Below, piece by piece: positions 42,506 to 51,845 of a stretch of DNA of 64,000 nt; positions within the stretch are counted from its first letter, which is position 1, and each line of letters begins with the position of its first letter. The notes below the pieces were generated by a model. That model searched no databases. It was not told where the DNA came from and saw only the letters and a program-made list of their open reading frames with translations. The translations under genes and the position numbers were made by a program. This DNA comes from Alcanivorax sp. DG881. Lineage in GTDB: Bacteria > Pseudomonadota > Gammaproteobacteria > Pseudomonadales > Alcanivoracaceae. Location: positions 36,736-100,735 of the forward strand of contig NZ_DS989915.1 in assembly GCF_000155615.1 (NCBI RefSeq), read 5' to 3'.

Positions 42506-43399
42506 CTAGTCCCGGTAGCGTTTGCGCAAGTCACCATAGGCGTCTACGCGCCGGTCGCGCAGGTAGGGCCAGATGCGGCGTACGGACTCGCTGCGTTGCA
42601 GGTCCACGTCGGCCAGCAGCACCTGCTCGTTGTCGCTGTCGGCCTGGGCCAGGAATTCGCCCTGTGGCCCACAGATAAAGCTGTTTCCCCAGAATTGAAT
42701 GCCGCTGTCGTCGGCCGGGCTTTGTTCAAAGCCGGTGCGGTTGGCGACCAGCACCGGTAAACCGTTGGCGACCGCATGGGCGCGCTGAATGGTGATCCAG
42801 GCGTCCAGTTGGCGCTGTTGCTCGTCCTGTTCATCGGTGCGGTCCCAGCCGATGGCGGTGGGGTAGAGCAGTAGATCCGCGCCGGCCAGCGCCATCAGGC
42901 GGGCGGCCTCCGGGTACCATTGGTCCCAGCACACCAGCAGGCCCAGTTTGCCCACGCTGGTTTCGATGGGGCTGAAGCCGCTGCGGCCATCGTTGAAGTC
43001 TGCATCGCCGGGGGTGAAATAGAATTTTTCATAGAAGCCCGGGTCATCCGGGATGTGCATCTTGCGGTAGATGCCGGCCAGGCTGCCGTCTTTTTCCAGC
43101 ACCACGGCGGTGTTGTGGTAGAGGCCGGTGGCGCGCTTTTCAAACAGGCTGCCGACGATGACGATGCCCAGCTCTTTGGCCAGTGCACCCAGGGTTTCGG
43201 TGCTGGGGCCGGGGATGGATTCGGCCAGATCAAAGACGCTGGTGTCCTCGGTCTGACAGAAATACAGGCTGCGGTGTAATTCCTGCAGTAGCACCAGTTC
43301 CGCGCCCTGGGCGGCGGCCTCGCGCACCTGCGCCAGGGAATGATCCAGGTTGGCTTGCAGGTCGGCGGTGTTTGTTTGCTGGATAACGGCAACACGCAT
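42506..43399 (-). CDS. aguB: N-carbamoylputrescine amidase
   Basis: 297 residues, nitrilase superfamily. The Glu-Lys-Cys triad is visible: E40 in LLQELHRS, Lys in IYRKMHIPDDPGFYEKF and Cys in GLLVCWDQWYPEA. The end IWPYLRDRRVDAYGDLRKRYRD is typical of AguB. It hydrolyses N-carbamoylputrescine to putrescine, CO2 and ammonia. ATG 43399 (MRVAVIQQ) has AAGGA eight bases upstream; ATG 43405 is also possible. It follows aguA by 60 bases. Confidence 0.93.
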   Translation of the reverse strand: MRVAVIQQTNTADLQANLDHSLAQVREAAAQGAELVLLQELHRSLYFCQTEDTSVFDLAESIPGPSTETLGALAKELGIVIVGSLFEKRATGLYHNTAVVLEKDGSLAGIYRKMHIPDDPGFYEKFYFTPGDADFNDGRSGFSPIETSVGKLGLLVCWDQWYPEAARLMALAGADLLLYPTAIGWDRTDEQDEQQRQLDAWITIQRAHAVANGLPVLVANRTGFEQSPADDSGIQFWGNSFICGPQGEFLAQADSDNEQVLLADVDLQRSESVRRIWPYLRDRRVDAYGDLRKRYRD

Positions 43400-43458
43400 G
43401 GGCATTTTCCTTGTACTGGGGCAGGCCAGGCTCAGTTTTGACCGGGTTGTTAACAGGC

Positions 43459-44466
43459 TTAAAGCGCGCCTTGCGGCAATTGCATGGTGACACAGTGCAG
43501 GCTGCCGTGCTGTTCGATCAGTACCCGGCAGTTGACGGCCACCACCGTGCGCGGCCCGGATACGGATTGCAGGGCATTCAGTGCTTGCTGGTCGGTGTCG
43601 CAGCCATAAATCGGCACCAGAATTTTCTCGTTGGTGATCAGGAAGTTGGCATAGGTGGCTGGCAGGCGTTCTCCCTCGCGGCAATACTGGGCAGACGGCA
43701 GGGCCAGCGGGACCAGGGTCAAATCATGCTTGTCCGCCAGGCTCTGCAGTTCCTGTTCCATGGCGGCGAGACCGGGGTAGTGGCTGTCGCGGGTATCCTG
43801 GCATTGCACATAGACCAGGGTTTTCTCGTCCACAAAGCGGGCGAGGGTGTCCACGTGGGCGTCGGTGTCGTCGCCTTCCAGTTCGCCATGGTCCAGCCAC
43901 CAGATGTCTTTGACGCCCAGTTGTTGTTTCAGCTGTTCGGTCAGTTCCGCTTCTGAGAGGTCCGGGTTGCGATTGGGGTTGCGCAGGCAGTGGCGGGTGG
44001 TCAGCAGGTTGCCATGGCCATCGGTATCGATGGCGCCGCCTTCCAGCACCAGGGCGTGGGTTTCCTGGGGGAGCTGCCAGGGCAGTTGCTGGTTGAGGGC
44101 GTTGTCCTTGTCGGCGGCGAACTTGCCGCCCCAGCCGGTAAAGGTGTAGTCCAGCAGCTGTGTCTGCTCGCCGTTGCGAATGGCGATGGGGCCGAAATCC
44201 CGGGCCCAGGTGTCGTTGTAGTCGGCGATCACCACCTGCAGGCGCTGGGCGTCGATGCCCCGTGCAGCGACCTGAGCGTGAATATGTTCACGGGTGTGGG
44301 CGTTACGGCACACCAGCAGCACATGCTCGTGATCAAGCAGGGCCGCGAGGATATCCAGATAACAGGTTTCGGCGTCGGCCAGGTGGTCGGCCCAATCGGT
44401 ATGGGCGTCGGGCCAGGCGAGCAGGACCCCCCATTGGGGAGTCCATTCAGGAAGAAGTTGGCGCAT
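43459..44466 (-). CDS. aguA: Agmatine deiminase
   Basis: 335 residues, peptidylarginine-deiminase-type fold. It starts PEWTPQWGVLLAWPDAHTDW, with DTWARDFGPI, LEGGAIDTDGHG, the HVDTLARFV region and catalytic Cys325 in HGSLHC. It converts agmatine to N-carbamoylputrescine, the substrate of the next gene. Together the two genes make the arginine-decarboxylase route to putrescine. Confidence 0.94.
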   Translation of the reverse strand: MRQLLPEWTPQWGVLLAWPDAHTDWADHLADAETCYLDILAALLDHEHVLLVCRNAHTREHIHAQVAARGIDAQRLQVVIADYNDTWARDFGPIAIRNGEQTQLLDYTFTGWGGKFAADKDNALNQQLPWQLPQETHALVLEGGAIDTDGHGNLLTTRHCLRNPNRNPDLSEAELTEQLKQQLGVKDIWWLDHGELEGDDTDAHVDTLARFVDEKTLVYVQCQDTRDSHYPGLAAMEQELQSLADKHDLTLVPLALPSAQYCREGERLPATYANFLITNEKILVPIYGCDTDQQALNALQSVSGPRTVVAVNCRVLIEQHGSLHCVTMQLPQGAL

Positions 44467-44507
44467 AGCGAAGAGTGTCCGCAGGGTTGGCTATGCGCGC
44501 GAGTGTG

Positions 44508-45521
44508 CTACTGGCGGGCACCCCAGTCAATATAGAAACCGCCGTCATCGGCCGTGTCTTTTACGTCGTTCGCCGCGTTCTCTGCGGCCTGTTGGGTCTG
44601 CTCTGCCTGCTCGACGTGTTCTTCCACGTTTTGCTCGGCTTGAGCCTGGGCAGCCTGTGCTTTCTCGTTGGCGTCATCAACGGCGCCTTGTGCTTTGGCC
44701 TGGCTGTCTTCTACCGCTTGATTGGCCGCTTCGCTGGCCTGGTCAACGGACTGCCGGGCTTCTTGCTCTACGCTGGCCGCTTTCTTCTGCGCAGCCTGTT
44801 CGGGCGTGTCTTCGCCAGCGATGATGATGCGGCCAGTGACGGGGTCAAAGCGGAATTCGCCTTCGTCGGTGGCGCCAGCGGCGGGGGCTGTTGTCTGGGT
44901 AGGAGTACTTGCCTTGGTTGCAGCGGCGGGGGCCGTTTCAGCCGTTTTTGTCGCTGGCTTGGCGGTGTCGGGTGCGGCGGGGGCGCTTTCCGTGGTGGCT
45001 GCGGCTTTCGTTTCCGGTGCAGGGGTTGTGGCCTGGCCTGGTGTGGTAGCGGCAGGCGTGGATTGTGCCGGGCTGCTGGCCGGGGTGGCGTCGTTGTCGC
45101 CTTCGCTGACAAAACGGCCGGAAACCGGATCGAATACTGGCGCACCCTGATCATTGTTGTCGCTGGTGCTGGCTGAAGATGCCGGTGCGTTGGTGGTCGC
45201 TGCGGTTTTTTCTTCCGTTTTTTCTTCGATGGGGGGCAGGGTATCGACCTGCTGGCCGGAGACCACATCCGGTGCGGCACTTGCCGGTCGATCAACGACG
45301 GTGTGCAAGGCGGTGTTGTTTTCGAAGTAGACGGTGAAGCCGTTGTAGAACCAGCGGGTGATGGCGGGGCTGCCCACCGGGCCCTTGCTCTGGTTGGGGG
45401 CGCCGAATTCTGCGCGGACCTGGGATTGGGACATGCCGCGTTGGGGAACGTCGGCCGCCAGTGAGGCAGCGGGCATGGCCAGCGCTGCTGAGGCCAGCAA
45501 CGTCATTATTTTTATCTTCAT
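44508..45521 (-). CDS. Exported Ala-rich protein with FDPVxGR repeats, function unknown
   Basis: 337 residues. Signal peptide MKIKIMTLLASAALAMPAASLA, then a short folded region (MSQSQVRAEFGAPNQSKGPVG...ITRWFYNGFTVYFENN) resembling the SmpA/OmlA-type BamE fold. The rest is low complexity. A Thr/Ala/Pro-rich linker separates two copies of a motif (GAPVFDPVSGRFVSEG and GEFRFDPVTGRIIIAGED). An Ala/Glu/Gln-rich coiled-coil-like segment follows (EQEARQSVDQASEAANQAVE). A periplasmic or surface scaffold is possible. I do not recognise a full-length family. Confidence 0.7.
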   Translation of the reverse strand: MKIKIMTLLASAALAMPAASLAADVPQRGMSQSQVRAEFGAPNQSKGPVGSPAITRWFYNGFTVYFENNTALHTVVDRPASAAPDVVSGQQVDTLPPIEEKTEEKTAATTNAPASSASTSDNNDQGAPVFDPVSGRFVSEGDNDATPASSPAQSTPAATTPGQATTPAPETKAAATTESAPAAPDTAKPATKTAETAPAAATKASTPTQTTAPAAGATDEGEFRFDPVTGRIIIAGEDTPEQAAQKKAASVEQEARQSVDQASEAANQAVEDSQAKAQGAVDDANEKAQAAQAQAEQNVEEHVEQAEQTQQAAENAANDVKDTADDGGFYIDWGARQ

Positions 45522-45702
45522 TTCTTCCCCCGGCGAGATTGTATTTTCTTTCGATATTAGAAAGTTAGGTAAACTTATTCAACCATTTTGCTAGCAGGCG
45601 AACGCTGACGCCGATCACAAAGCGGAGTGCCGGGGTCTTTGCGCCGGCTTCCGGCGGTGATGGCCGTAGTATTTGCTCCGGGTTTCGGGTTAAATGCGCT
45701 GC

Positions 45703-46938
45703 ATGTTTCGACCTCTATCCTTCTATGTGGGTCTGCGCTATACCGGCGCCCGTGCCCGCAACAGTTTTATTTCGGTGATTACACTGATTTCCGCACTGGG
45801 CCTGATGTTGGGCGTAGCGGTGCTGATAACGGTGCTTTCTGTCATGAACGGCTTCGATCGTGAGCTGCAGACCCGCATTCTGGGCATGGTGACGCACCTC
45901 TCGGTGCATGGCCGTGAGCCGGTGCAGGATTGGCAGGCGCTGGCCAACCGGGTGGATCATCACGACGAGATCCAGGCGGCGGCACCGTTCGTGCAACTGG
46001 AGGGCATGCTGACCCATCGTGGCAATGTGGCCGGGTCGCTGATCAACGGCATTGAGCCTGATGCCGAGCGCAAGGTGTCCATCGTCGGCGATTTCATGCA
46101 TCAGGGCGAGCTGGAAAGCCTTGAGCCGGGTGAGTTTGATATGGTGCTGGGCTATGGGCTGGCGCGGCGCTTGGGAGCGGAGCTGGGTGACAAGGTGACC
46201 CTGGTGCTACCGGAAGCCACTATCTCGCCAGCCGGGGTGATGCCTCGTTTCAAGCGGTTCACCGTCACCGGGATTTTCCGGGTGCGGGCCGAGGTCGATT
46301 CGCTTTACGCCTATGTGAATGTGGCGGACGCCGCCAAACTGGCTCGCCAGGCGGGCACAGTGCAAGGGGTGCGGCTGAAGCTGAACGACCTGTTTAGTGC
46401 CTCGAATCTGGGCTGGACGCTGCAACAGGAGCTAGGGCCGAATTACTACACCAGTGACTGGACCCGCAGCCACGGCAACCTGTTCCAGGCCATCAAGATG
46501 GAAAAGACCATGATGACGCTGTTGCTCAGCTTCATCGTGGCGGTGGCCGCCTTCAATATCATTTCCAGCCAGGTGATGCTGGTGACCGAGAAGCGCGGCA
46601 ACATTGCGGTGTTGCGCACGCTGGGGGCGTCACCGGGCACGATCATGCGCATTTTCATGGTTCAGGGCACGCTGATCGGGGTGGCGGGCACTTTACTGGG
46701 GACCGCGCTTGGCGTACTGCTGGCGACCAATGTGAGCAATATCGCCGAGTGGGTAGAGAAGACCTTTAATACCCGCTTGTTTGATGCCTATTTTGTGAAT
46801 TATCTGCCGTCCGAGCTGCAGTGGTCCGATGTGGGCACCATTGTGGGGATCGCGCTGTTCATTAGTTTCTCTGCCACCCTGTATCCTTCCTGGCGCGCTA
46901 GCCGGGTACAACCTGCGGAGGCGCTGCGTTATGAATGA
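45703..46938 (+). CDS. lolC: Lipoprotein-releasing ABC transporter permease (LolC/LolE family)
   Basis: 411 residues. MFRPLSFYVGLRYTGARARN is the family start, with a first membrane helix, a large periplasmic domain (about residues 50-265) and three C-terminal helices with FtsX-like ending (LYPSWRASRVQPAEALRYE). With LolD it extracts lipoproteins from the inner membrane and passes them to LolA. Only one permease gene is present and it is followed directly by lolD, with no lolE, so it may work as a homodimer (LolF-like arrangement). ATG 45703 is preferred to 45694. Confidence 0.9.
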   Translation: MFRPLSFYVGLRYTGARARNSFISVITLISALGLMLGVAVLITVLSVMNGFDRELQTRILGMVTHLSVHGREPVQDWQALANRVDHHDEIQAAAPFVQLEGMLTHRGNVAGSLINGIEPDAERKVSIVGDFMHQGELESLEPGEFDMVLGYGLARRLGAELGDKVTLVLPEATISPAGVMPRFKRFTVTGIFRVRAEVDSLYAYVNVADAAKLARQAGTVQGVRLKLNDLFSASNLGWTLQQELGPNYYTSDWTRSHGNLFQAIKMEKTMMTLLLSFIVAVAAFNIISSQVMLVTEKRGNIAVLRTLGASPGTIMRIFMVQGTLIGVAGTLLGTALGVLLATNVSNIAEWVEKTFNTRLFDAYFVNYLPSELQWSDVGTIVGIALFISFSATLYPSWRASRVQPAEALRYE

Positions 46939-47617
46939 TTCGACGCCTGTCCTGCATGCGCAAACGTTGGTGAAAGCCTACGAAGAGGGCAATAACGAAC
47001 TGGAAGTGCTCAAGGGTGTGGACCTGACCGTGCACAAGGGCGATATCCTGGCGATTATCGGTGCGTCCGGTTCAGGTAAGTCGACCTTGCTGAATCTGCT
47101 CGGCGGGCTGGATCACGCTACCCGCGGGTCGGTCTCTATCGCAGGCACTTCGGTGGCATCGTTGAATGACCGCGAAACCGGGCGGCTGCGCAACCGCTAC
47201 CTGGGGTTCGTTTACCAGTTTCATCATTTGTTGCCGGAATTTACCGCGCTGGAAAATGTGGCCATGCCATTGTTGATCCGTGGCGAAAAGCCGGCGGATT
47301 GTCAGGCCCGGGCCGCAGCGATTCTGGAGCGGGTGGGGTTGGGGCCTCGTCTCAAGCACAAGCCTTCGGCGTTAAGCGGCGGTGAGCGTCAACGGGTGGC
47401 GATTGCCCGTGCGCTGGTGACCGAGCCGGCACTGGTAATGGCGGATGAGCCCACCGGGAATCTGGATGAGCGCACCGCTGCACAAGTGCAGGCGCTAATG
47501 ATCGAGTTGAATGAGAATCTGGGCACGGCGTTCATGATCGTGACCCACGATAGGGAGTTTGCGTCCCGCTGCCCGCAGCAATATGAGCTGCACGACGGGT
47601 TACTGCGGCGGCTTTGA
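46931..47617 (+). CDS. lolD: Lipoprotein-releasing ABC transporter ATPase LolD
   Basis: 228 residues. Walker A GASGSGKST, Q-loop FVYQFHHLLPEFTALENV (LolD-typical), signature LSGGERQRVAIARAL and Walker B LVMADEPTGNLD. It overlaps the lolC end by 8 bases and its own end overlaps the convergent DUF2062 gene by 18 bases. Confidence 0.96.
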   Translation: MNDSTPVLHAQTLVKAYEEGNNELEVLKGVDLTVHKGDILAIIGASGSGKSTLLNLLGGLDHATRGSVSIAGTSVASLNDRETGRLRNRYLGFVYQFHHLLPEFTALENVAMPLLIRGEKPADCQARAAAILERVGLGPRLKHKPSALSGGERQRVAIARALVTEPALVMADEPTGNLDERTAAQVQALMIELNENLGTAFMIVTHDREFASRCPQQYELHDGLLRRL

Positions 47618-48202
47618 GTCGTCGCGGGCCTCGTCGGCCTCACGTTTTGCCTCTTCTTTGGCGTTTTCCTTTGCTTCCTGTCTGGCCTCCCGGCGTTCCG
47701 CCCGGACGCGCCGGTGTGCCCGCAGGTTCCAGCTACGAATCACCGCCAGCCGCCAGCTGACCTTCACTGCCAGGTAGGCCAGCCCACCGAACAGGAATGC
47801 GCACAGCAACGAGCCCACCCACAGGGGAATCAACTGCTCCACAAACCAGGCCACGGTAATGCCTTCGCCACTGTGGGGCGGCATGCCCAACAACCAGGCG
47901 CCGATGCGGTAGGTGAAGTAGAAAATGGGGACATAGGTGACCGGGTTGGAAATCCAGACCAGCATCACCGACAGTGGCAGGTTGCAATGAAAACGTACCG
48001 CCAGTAACGCGGCTAGTCCCATCTGCAGGGGAATGGGTAGTAAACCGGAGAAGATGCCGATAAAGGCCGCGCCCGCCAGTGAGCGGCGGTTGATGTGCCA
48101 GAGGTTGGGGTCCGACAACACCTCCCCGAGAAAGCTCAACGACTTGGTCTGCCGAATGCGTTCGGGTGTTGGCAGGTATTTGCGGAATATCCGTTTTGGC
48201 AT
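47600..48202 (-). CDS. DUF2062 membrane protein
   Basis: 200 residues with the DUF2062 core: LGEVLSDPNLWHINRRSLAGAAFIGIFSGLLPIPLQM and WISNPVTYVPIFYFTYRIG, three to four membrane segments, and a basic/acidic C-terminal tail (RRVRAERREARQEAKENA). Function unknown. Between lolD and comEC, as I recall in Pseudomonas. ATG 48202 (MPKRIFRKYLP) is the family-like start. Confidence 0.88.
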   Translation of the reverse strand: MPKRIFRKYLPTPERIRQTKSLSFLGEVLSDPNLWHINRRSLAGAAFIGIFSGLLPIPLQMGLAALLAVRFHCNLPLSVMLVWISNPVTYVPIFYFTYRIGAWLLGMPPHSGEGITVAWFVEQLIPLWVGSLLCAFLFGGLAYLAVKVSWRLAVIRSWNLRAHRRVRAERREARQEAKENAKEEAKREADEARDDSKPPQ

Positions 48203-48534
48203 GAACTCGCATCTACTGGCTGGGGTCGGGAGCGTCTGGCTGCCCCGGTACATTCTGGCTGGCGTTATCTTGCCGTCCACGAACGCACTCTATCAGTTCG
48301 TTGCTATGCCCGGTACGTTCGTGCCGGGATTAACCGCGAAAAAAGTGGGGCAAAAGGGCGTGTGTGCTCCCTTCCTGTTTCCCCGCGGGCGCTATTATGC
48401 CCGCATCGATAAAAAAGGCATACTCCTTCGCTGACGGCTTTCGGGATTGTTGGGTTCGTCAACAGAATCGTCATGTTGTGATGTCTGTTGAATCGTTTTC
48501 ACGTCGTCGTTTCAGAAAATACCGCGGAGCAAGG

Positions 48535-50763
48535 ATGCGTATGTGGTTGACGGCAGCGGCCATGGTGGCTGGCTGCTGGCTGGGTGTGTTATGGCCGTTG
48601 CTGGTGCTTTCTGCCGTGGCAGCGGTGGGGGGGTGGCGTTACCGTTCCCTGTGGCTCGTCTGGTTGGTGCTGGGCTACGGTTTCGGCGTTTGGCAATTGC
48701 ACCAGGGATTGGCACAACGCCTGCCTGCAGAGCAGGACCGGGCGGTGCTCAGCCTGCAGGGGCAGGTGCGGGATATTCCGGTTACTCGCCGTGAATTTCG
48801 CTTCGGCCGCTGGCAGGTTCGCCAGCAGATCCATCTGACGGTGTGGGGCAGTGAGGCATGGCCCGGCACGCACCAGGTGGTACTCAATAGCTACGCGCCT
48901 TCGGTGTTGCTGAGCGCGGGTGACCGGGTGGCTCTGGATGCAGAGCTGAAGGTGCCGCGTGGCGTGTATAACCGGTTTGGTCCGGACCGTGCCCGTGCCG
49001 ATCTGTCCGCCGGGGTGGATGCCCGTGGCAAGCTCGAGCGTGTTTCGATAATCGCCAATCATGGTGGCGTGGATGCCTGGCGGGAGGCGCTGTCCTCTCG
49101 GGTGGCGGCATCGGTGTCTGGCTCTCCCTTCGGCAAAGCGGTATTGCCGGCGTTGGTTGTTGGTGACCGTGCCGGGCTGCCGTCGTCTCTCTGGCGTACC
49201 TTTCAACTCACTGGCGGGGCTCACCTGCTGGCCATTTCCGGGCTGCATATTGCCATCGTGGCGGGGTGGTTCTGGTGGCTGGGCAGGGCATTGCTTGCGC
49301 CAGTGCTGCAAGGCGTAATTCCTGCGCTGCGACGATATTCGCTGCAGCAGCTTGCCTGGCTGCCGGGGCTGCTCGGTGCCATGGGGTATGCGGCACTGGC
49401 GGGCTTCAGCCTGCCCACCATGCGTGCACTAGTAATGCTGATCGTGGTGGCACTGGCCCAGTGGTGGCGAGTGCCGGTTTCGCTGTGGCGCGCGTTGGGT
49501 ATGGCCTTGTTGGTGGTGTTGTTGATCACGCCGCTGGCTGCGTTGTCAGCGAGCCTGTGGCTGTCATTCGGTGCGGTCGCCTGTATCGCCATGTTGACCC
49601 GCAGCCATGCGCCCTGGCAGTTGATGCTGTTGCTGCCGGTGGTGATGGCCGTGGCGGGTGCGGTGCTGTTTCAGCAGTGGACACCCAGCGCCCCGCTGGC
49701 AAACCTGATTCTGGTTCCGCTCTACACCTTGTTGGTTATCCCCGCGGCATTGCTGGGGGCGCTGTTCCAGCAGCCCTGGCTGTTGGGTGCTGCCGCGACC
49801 GGGGTGGAATTTTCCGTGTGGGTCATGACATGGCTGGCGAATCTGGGCGTGCCGTCATGGCTCAGGCTGCCGTCCATGACCGCAGGTATTGTCCTGATGG
49901 TTGGGTTGATGTTGCTGCTGATGCCTTTTTTGCCGTTTCCTCGACGCTTGCTGCCGCTTTTCCTGCTGCCCTGGTTGACGCAGAAGCCGGCAACACTGGC
50001 GCCGGGGGAGTGGTCACTGACGGCTTTTGATGTGGGGCAGGGGCTGGCATTGGTAATACGTACCCGTGAACACCTGCTGATTTATGATGCCGGGCCGTCC
50101 TGGCCCGGTGGCAGCATGGCGGCCCAGAGTATGAGGCCGTGGCTGTCGGTGACGGGGCAGCAGGTAGACCGCACGGTGATCAGTCATGGTGACAATGACC
50201 ATGCCGGCGGGCTGACTGACTTGCCGGCATCAGGCCTGTTGCTCAGTGGCGAGCCGCACAGGGTGCCAGGTAGCCAATTATGCCAGGCCGGTGATCAGTG
50301 GCGCTGGGACGGCGTGACCTTCACGGTGCTGTGGCCCCGTGAATCAGGTCGGGAAGGGAATGGCGCCAGCTGCGTGCTGCATGTGGATGGGGCCTTTGCC
50401 TCTGCGCTGCTGCCTGGCGATATCGGCCTCCAGGAGGAATACCGTTTGCTTGGGGCGTTGGCGCCCGTGGATCTGTTGGTGCTGGGGCATCATGGCAGTA
50501 AATCGAGCACCAGCGATGCCTTGCTGCGTCAGCTGCAGCCTGATGTTGCGCTGGTCAGCGCCGGCTACCGCAACCGGTTCCGTCACCCTCATCCGCAGGT
50601 GCTGAATACGCTGGATAGCGCGGGCATCACAGTTCTGCGCACGGACCTGGATGGCATGATTGTGTTTCGACAGGGGGGCGTCGATAATGGCCGGCTTATA
50701 ACAAAATGGCGACAAGCGTATGCCCGGCCCTGGCATGGACCGGCTCGCTGGCGTTTTTGGTAA
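48535..50763 (+). CDS. comEC: DNA internalisation protein ComEC/Rec2
   Basis: 742 residues, about ten membrane helices. Order: N-terminal DUF4131 part, the Competence membrane domain (LLAISGLHIAIVAGWFWWLG, FSLPTMRALVML), and a C-terminal metallo-beta-lactamase-like domain (DVGQGLALVIRT, SHGDNDHAGG near residue 551, LGHHGSKSSTSDALL). It forms the channel for single-stranded DNA in natural transformation. ATG 48535 has GGAGCAAGG upstream. A -10-like TATTAT at 48393 lies in the 332-base gap to the DUF2062 gene. Confidence 0.92.
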   Translation: MRMWLTAAAMVAGCWLGVLWPLLVLSAVAAVGGWRYRSLWLVWLVLGYGFGVWQLHQGLAQRLPAEQDRAVLSLQGQVRDIPVTRREFRFGRWQVRQQIHLTVWGSEAWPGTHQVVLNSYAPSVLLSAGDRVALDAELKVPRGVYNRFGPDRARADLSAGVDARGKLERVSIIANHGGVDAWREALSSRVAASVSGSPFGKAVLPALVVGDRAGLPSSLWRTFQLTGGAHLLAISGLHIAIVAGWFWWLGRALLAPVLQGVIPALRRYSLQQLAWLPGLLGAMGYAALAGFSLPTMRALVMLIVVALAQWWRVPVSLWRALGMALLVVLLITPLAALSASLWLSFGAVACIAMLTRSHAPWQLMLLLPVVMAVAGAVLFQQWTPSAPLANLILVPLYTLLVIPAALLGALFQQPWLLGAAATGVEFSVWVMTWLANLGVPSWLRLPSMTAGIVLMVGLMLLLMPFLPFPRRLLPLFLLPWLTQKPATLAPGEWSLTAFDVGQGLALVIRTREHLLIYDAGPSWPGGSMAAQSMRPWLSVTGQQVDRTVISHGDNDHAGGLTDLPASGLLLSGEPHRVPGSQLCQAGDQWRWDGVTFTVLWPRESGREGNGASCVLHVDGAFASALLPGDIGLQEEYRLLGALAPVDLLVLGHHGSKSSTSDALLRQLQPDVALVSAGYRNRFRHPHPQVLNTLDSAGITVLRTDLDGMIVFRQGGVDNGRLITKWRQAYARPWHGPARWRFW

Positions 50764-50793
50764 CCCGATTTGTGAGCAAGGGGAGAAGTTAAG

Positions 50794-51423
50794 GTGCAAG
50801 ATCTTGTGCAGTCCGGGGGCTGGATGATGCTCCCGATCTTGATCTGTTCAGTGGTGGCGCTGGCCATTGTGGTTGAACGTTTCTGGACCCTGCGGCCCAG
50901 CAAACTGGCGCCAGCGGATACGGTTCCCCAGGTGCAGACGCTGCTGAAACGCGGCCTGCTTAATGAAGGCAATCTGGTGAAGCTGCGCGACAGCTCGCCG
51001 CTGGGTCGCATCCTGGCGACCGGCCTGGCCAATGCTCGCCATGGTCGTGACATCATGAAAGAAAGTATCCAGGAAAGTGCCACTGGTGTGGTGCACGAGC
51101 TGGAGAAATTTCTCAGCACCCTGGGCTCTATCGCGGCGATTACTCCGCTGCTGGGCTTGCTGGGCACCGTGGTCGGCATGATCGATGTGTTTGCGGCGAT
51201 CATGATTCACGGCACTGGTGACGCGGCACAGCTGGCTGGTGGTATTTCCCAGGCACTGCTGACCACTGCAGCGGGCCTGGTGGTTGCTATTCCGGCAATC
51301 TTCTTTCACCGCTTCTTTGTACGCCGGGTAGAAGAAATTACTGTGGAGCTGGAGCAAAGCGCCGTTCATGTGGTGGATCTGGTACACGGTGATCGTGAGG
51401 CAGAACCGGGAGAGAAGGCGTGA
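50794..51423 (+). CDS. exbB: ExbB/TolQ-family proton-channel protein
   Basis: 209 residues, three membrane helices (MMLPILICSVVALAIVVERF at the start; TPLLGLLGTVVGMIDVF; AAGLVVAIPAIFFHRFF). The GLLGTV(V)GM and long cytoplasmic loop patterns match ExbB/TolQ/MotA channels. With ExbD it uses the proton gradient to drive an outer-membrane or cell-wall partner; no tonB is in this window. GTG start with GGGGAGAAG upstream. The GTGA overlap couples it to exbD. From the same place in Pseudomonas, exbB2. Confidence 0.93.
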   Translation: MQDLVQSGGWMMLPILICSVVALAIVVERFWTLRPSKLAPADTVPQVQTLLKRGLLNEGNLVKLRDSSPLGRILATGLANARHGRDIMKESIQESATGVVHELEKFLSTLGSIAAITPLLGLLGTVVGMIDVFAAIMIHGTGDAAQLAGGISQALLTTAAGLVVAIPAIFFHRFFVRRVEEITVELEQSAVHVVDLVHGDREAEPGEKA

Positions 51424-51845
51424 AATTTCCCCGGCCCAGCCAGGAGGAGATCAGCGTTAATCTGACACCCTTGATTGATGTGGTGTTCCTGCTGCTGATT
51501 TTCTTCATGGTATCGACCACGTTTGATGACAAGACACAGTTGTCGATCACCTTGCCGGAAGCCGATGGCGCTCCGCAGGCTCAGGTGGATGATCAAGTTG
51601 AAGTGACGATTACCTCCACGGGCGATTACCTGGTGAACGGCGAGAAGTTGGCAGCCAGTGACAGCAATGCGCTGCGTACTGCGTTGCTGCGTCTTGGGCA
51701 GGATAAAACGGATCAACCGTTGCAAATTTATGCGGACGCCAATGTGGCGTATCAGGCTGTCGTGCGTGTTTATGACGTGGCCGGGCAGCTGGGTTTTGTT
51801 AAGCTGTCGCTCACCACTCGCGAATCCCCCAACGAGGCAAAATGA
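51420..51845 (+). CDS. exbD: ExbD/TolR-family protein
   Basis: 141 residues with one membrane helix containing the proton-carrying Asp (VNLTPLIDVVFLLLIFFMV) and a periplasmic domain. It starts at GTG within the exbB stop (GTGA) and its own stop overlaps the msbA start (ATGA), so exbB-exbD-msbA are coupled. Confidence 0.94.
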   Translation: MKFPRPSQEEISVNLTPLIDVVFLLLIFFMVSTTFDDKTQLSITLPEADGAPQAQVDDQVEVTITSTGDYLVNGEKLAASDSNALRTALLRLGQDKTDQPLQIYADANVAYQAVVRVYDVAGQLGFVKLSLTTRESPNEAK

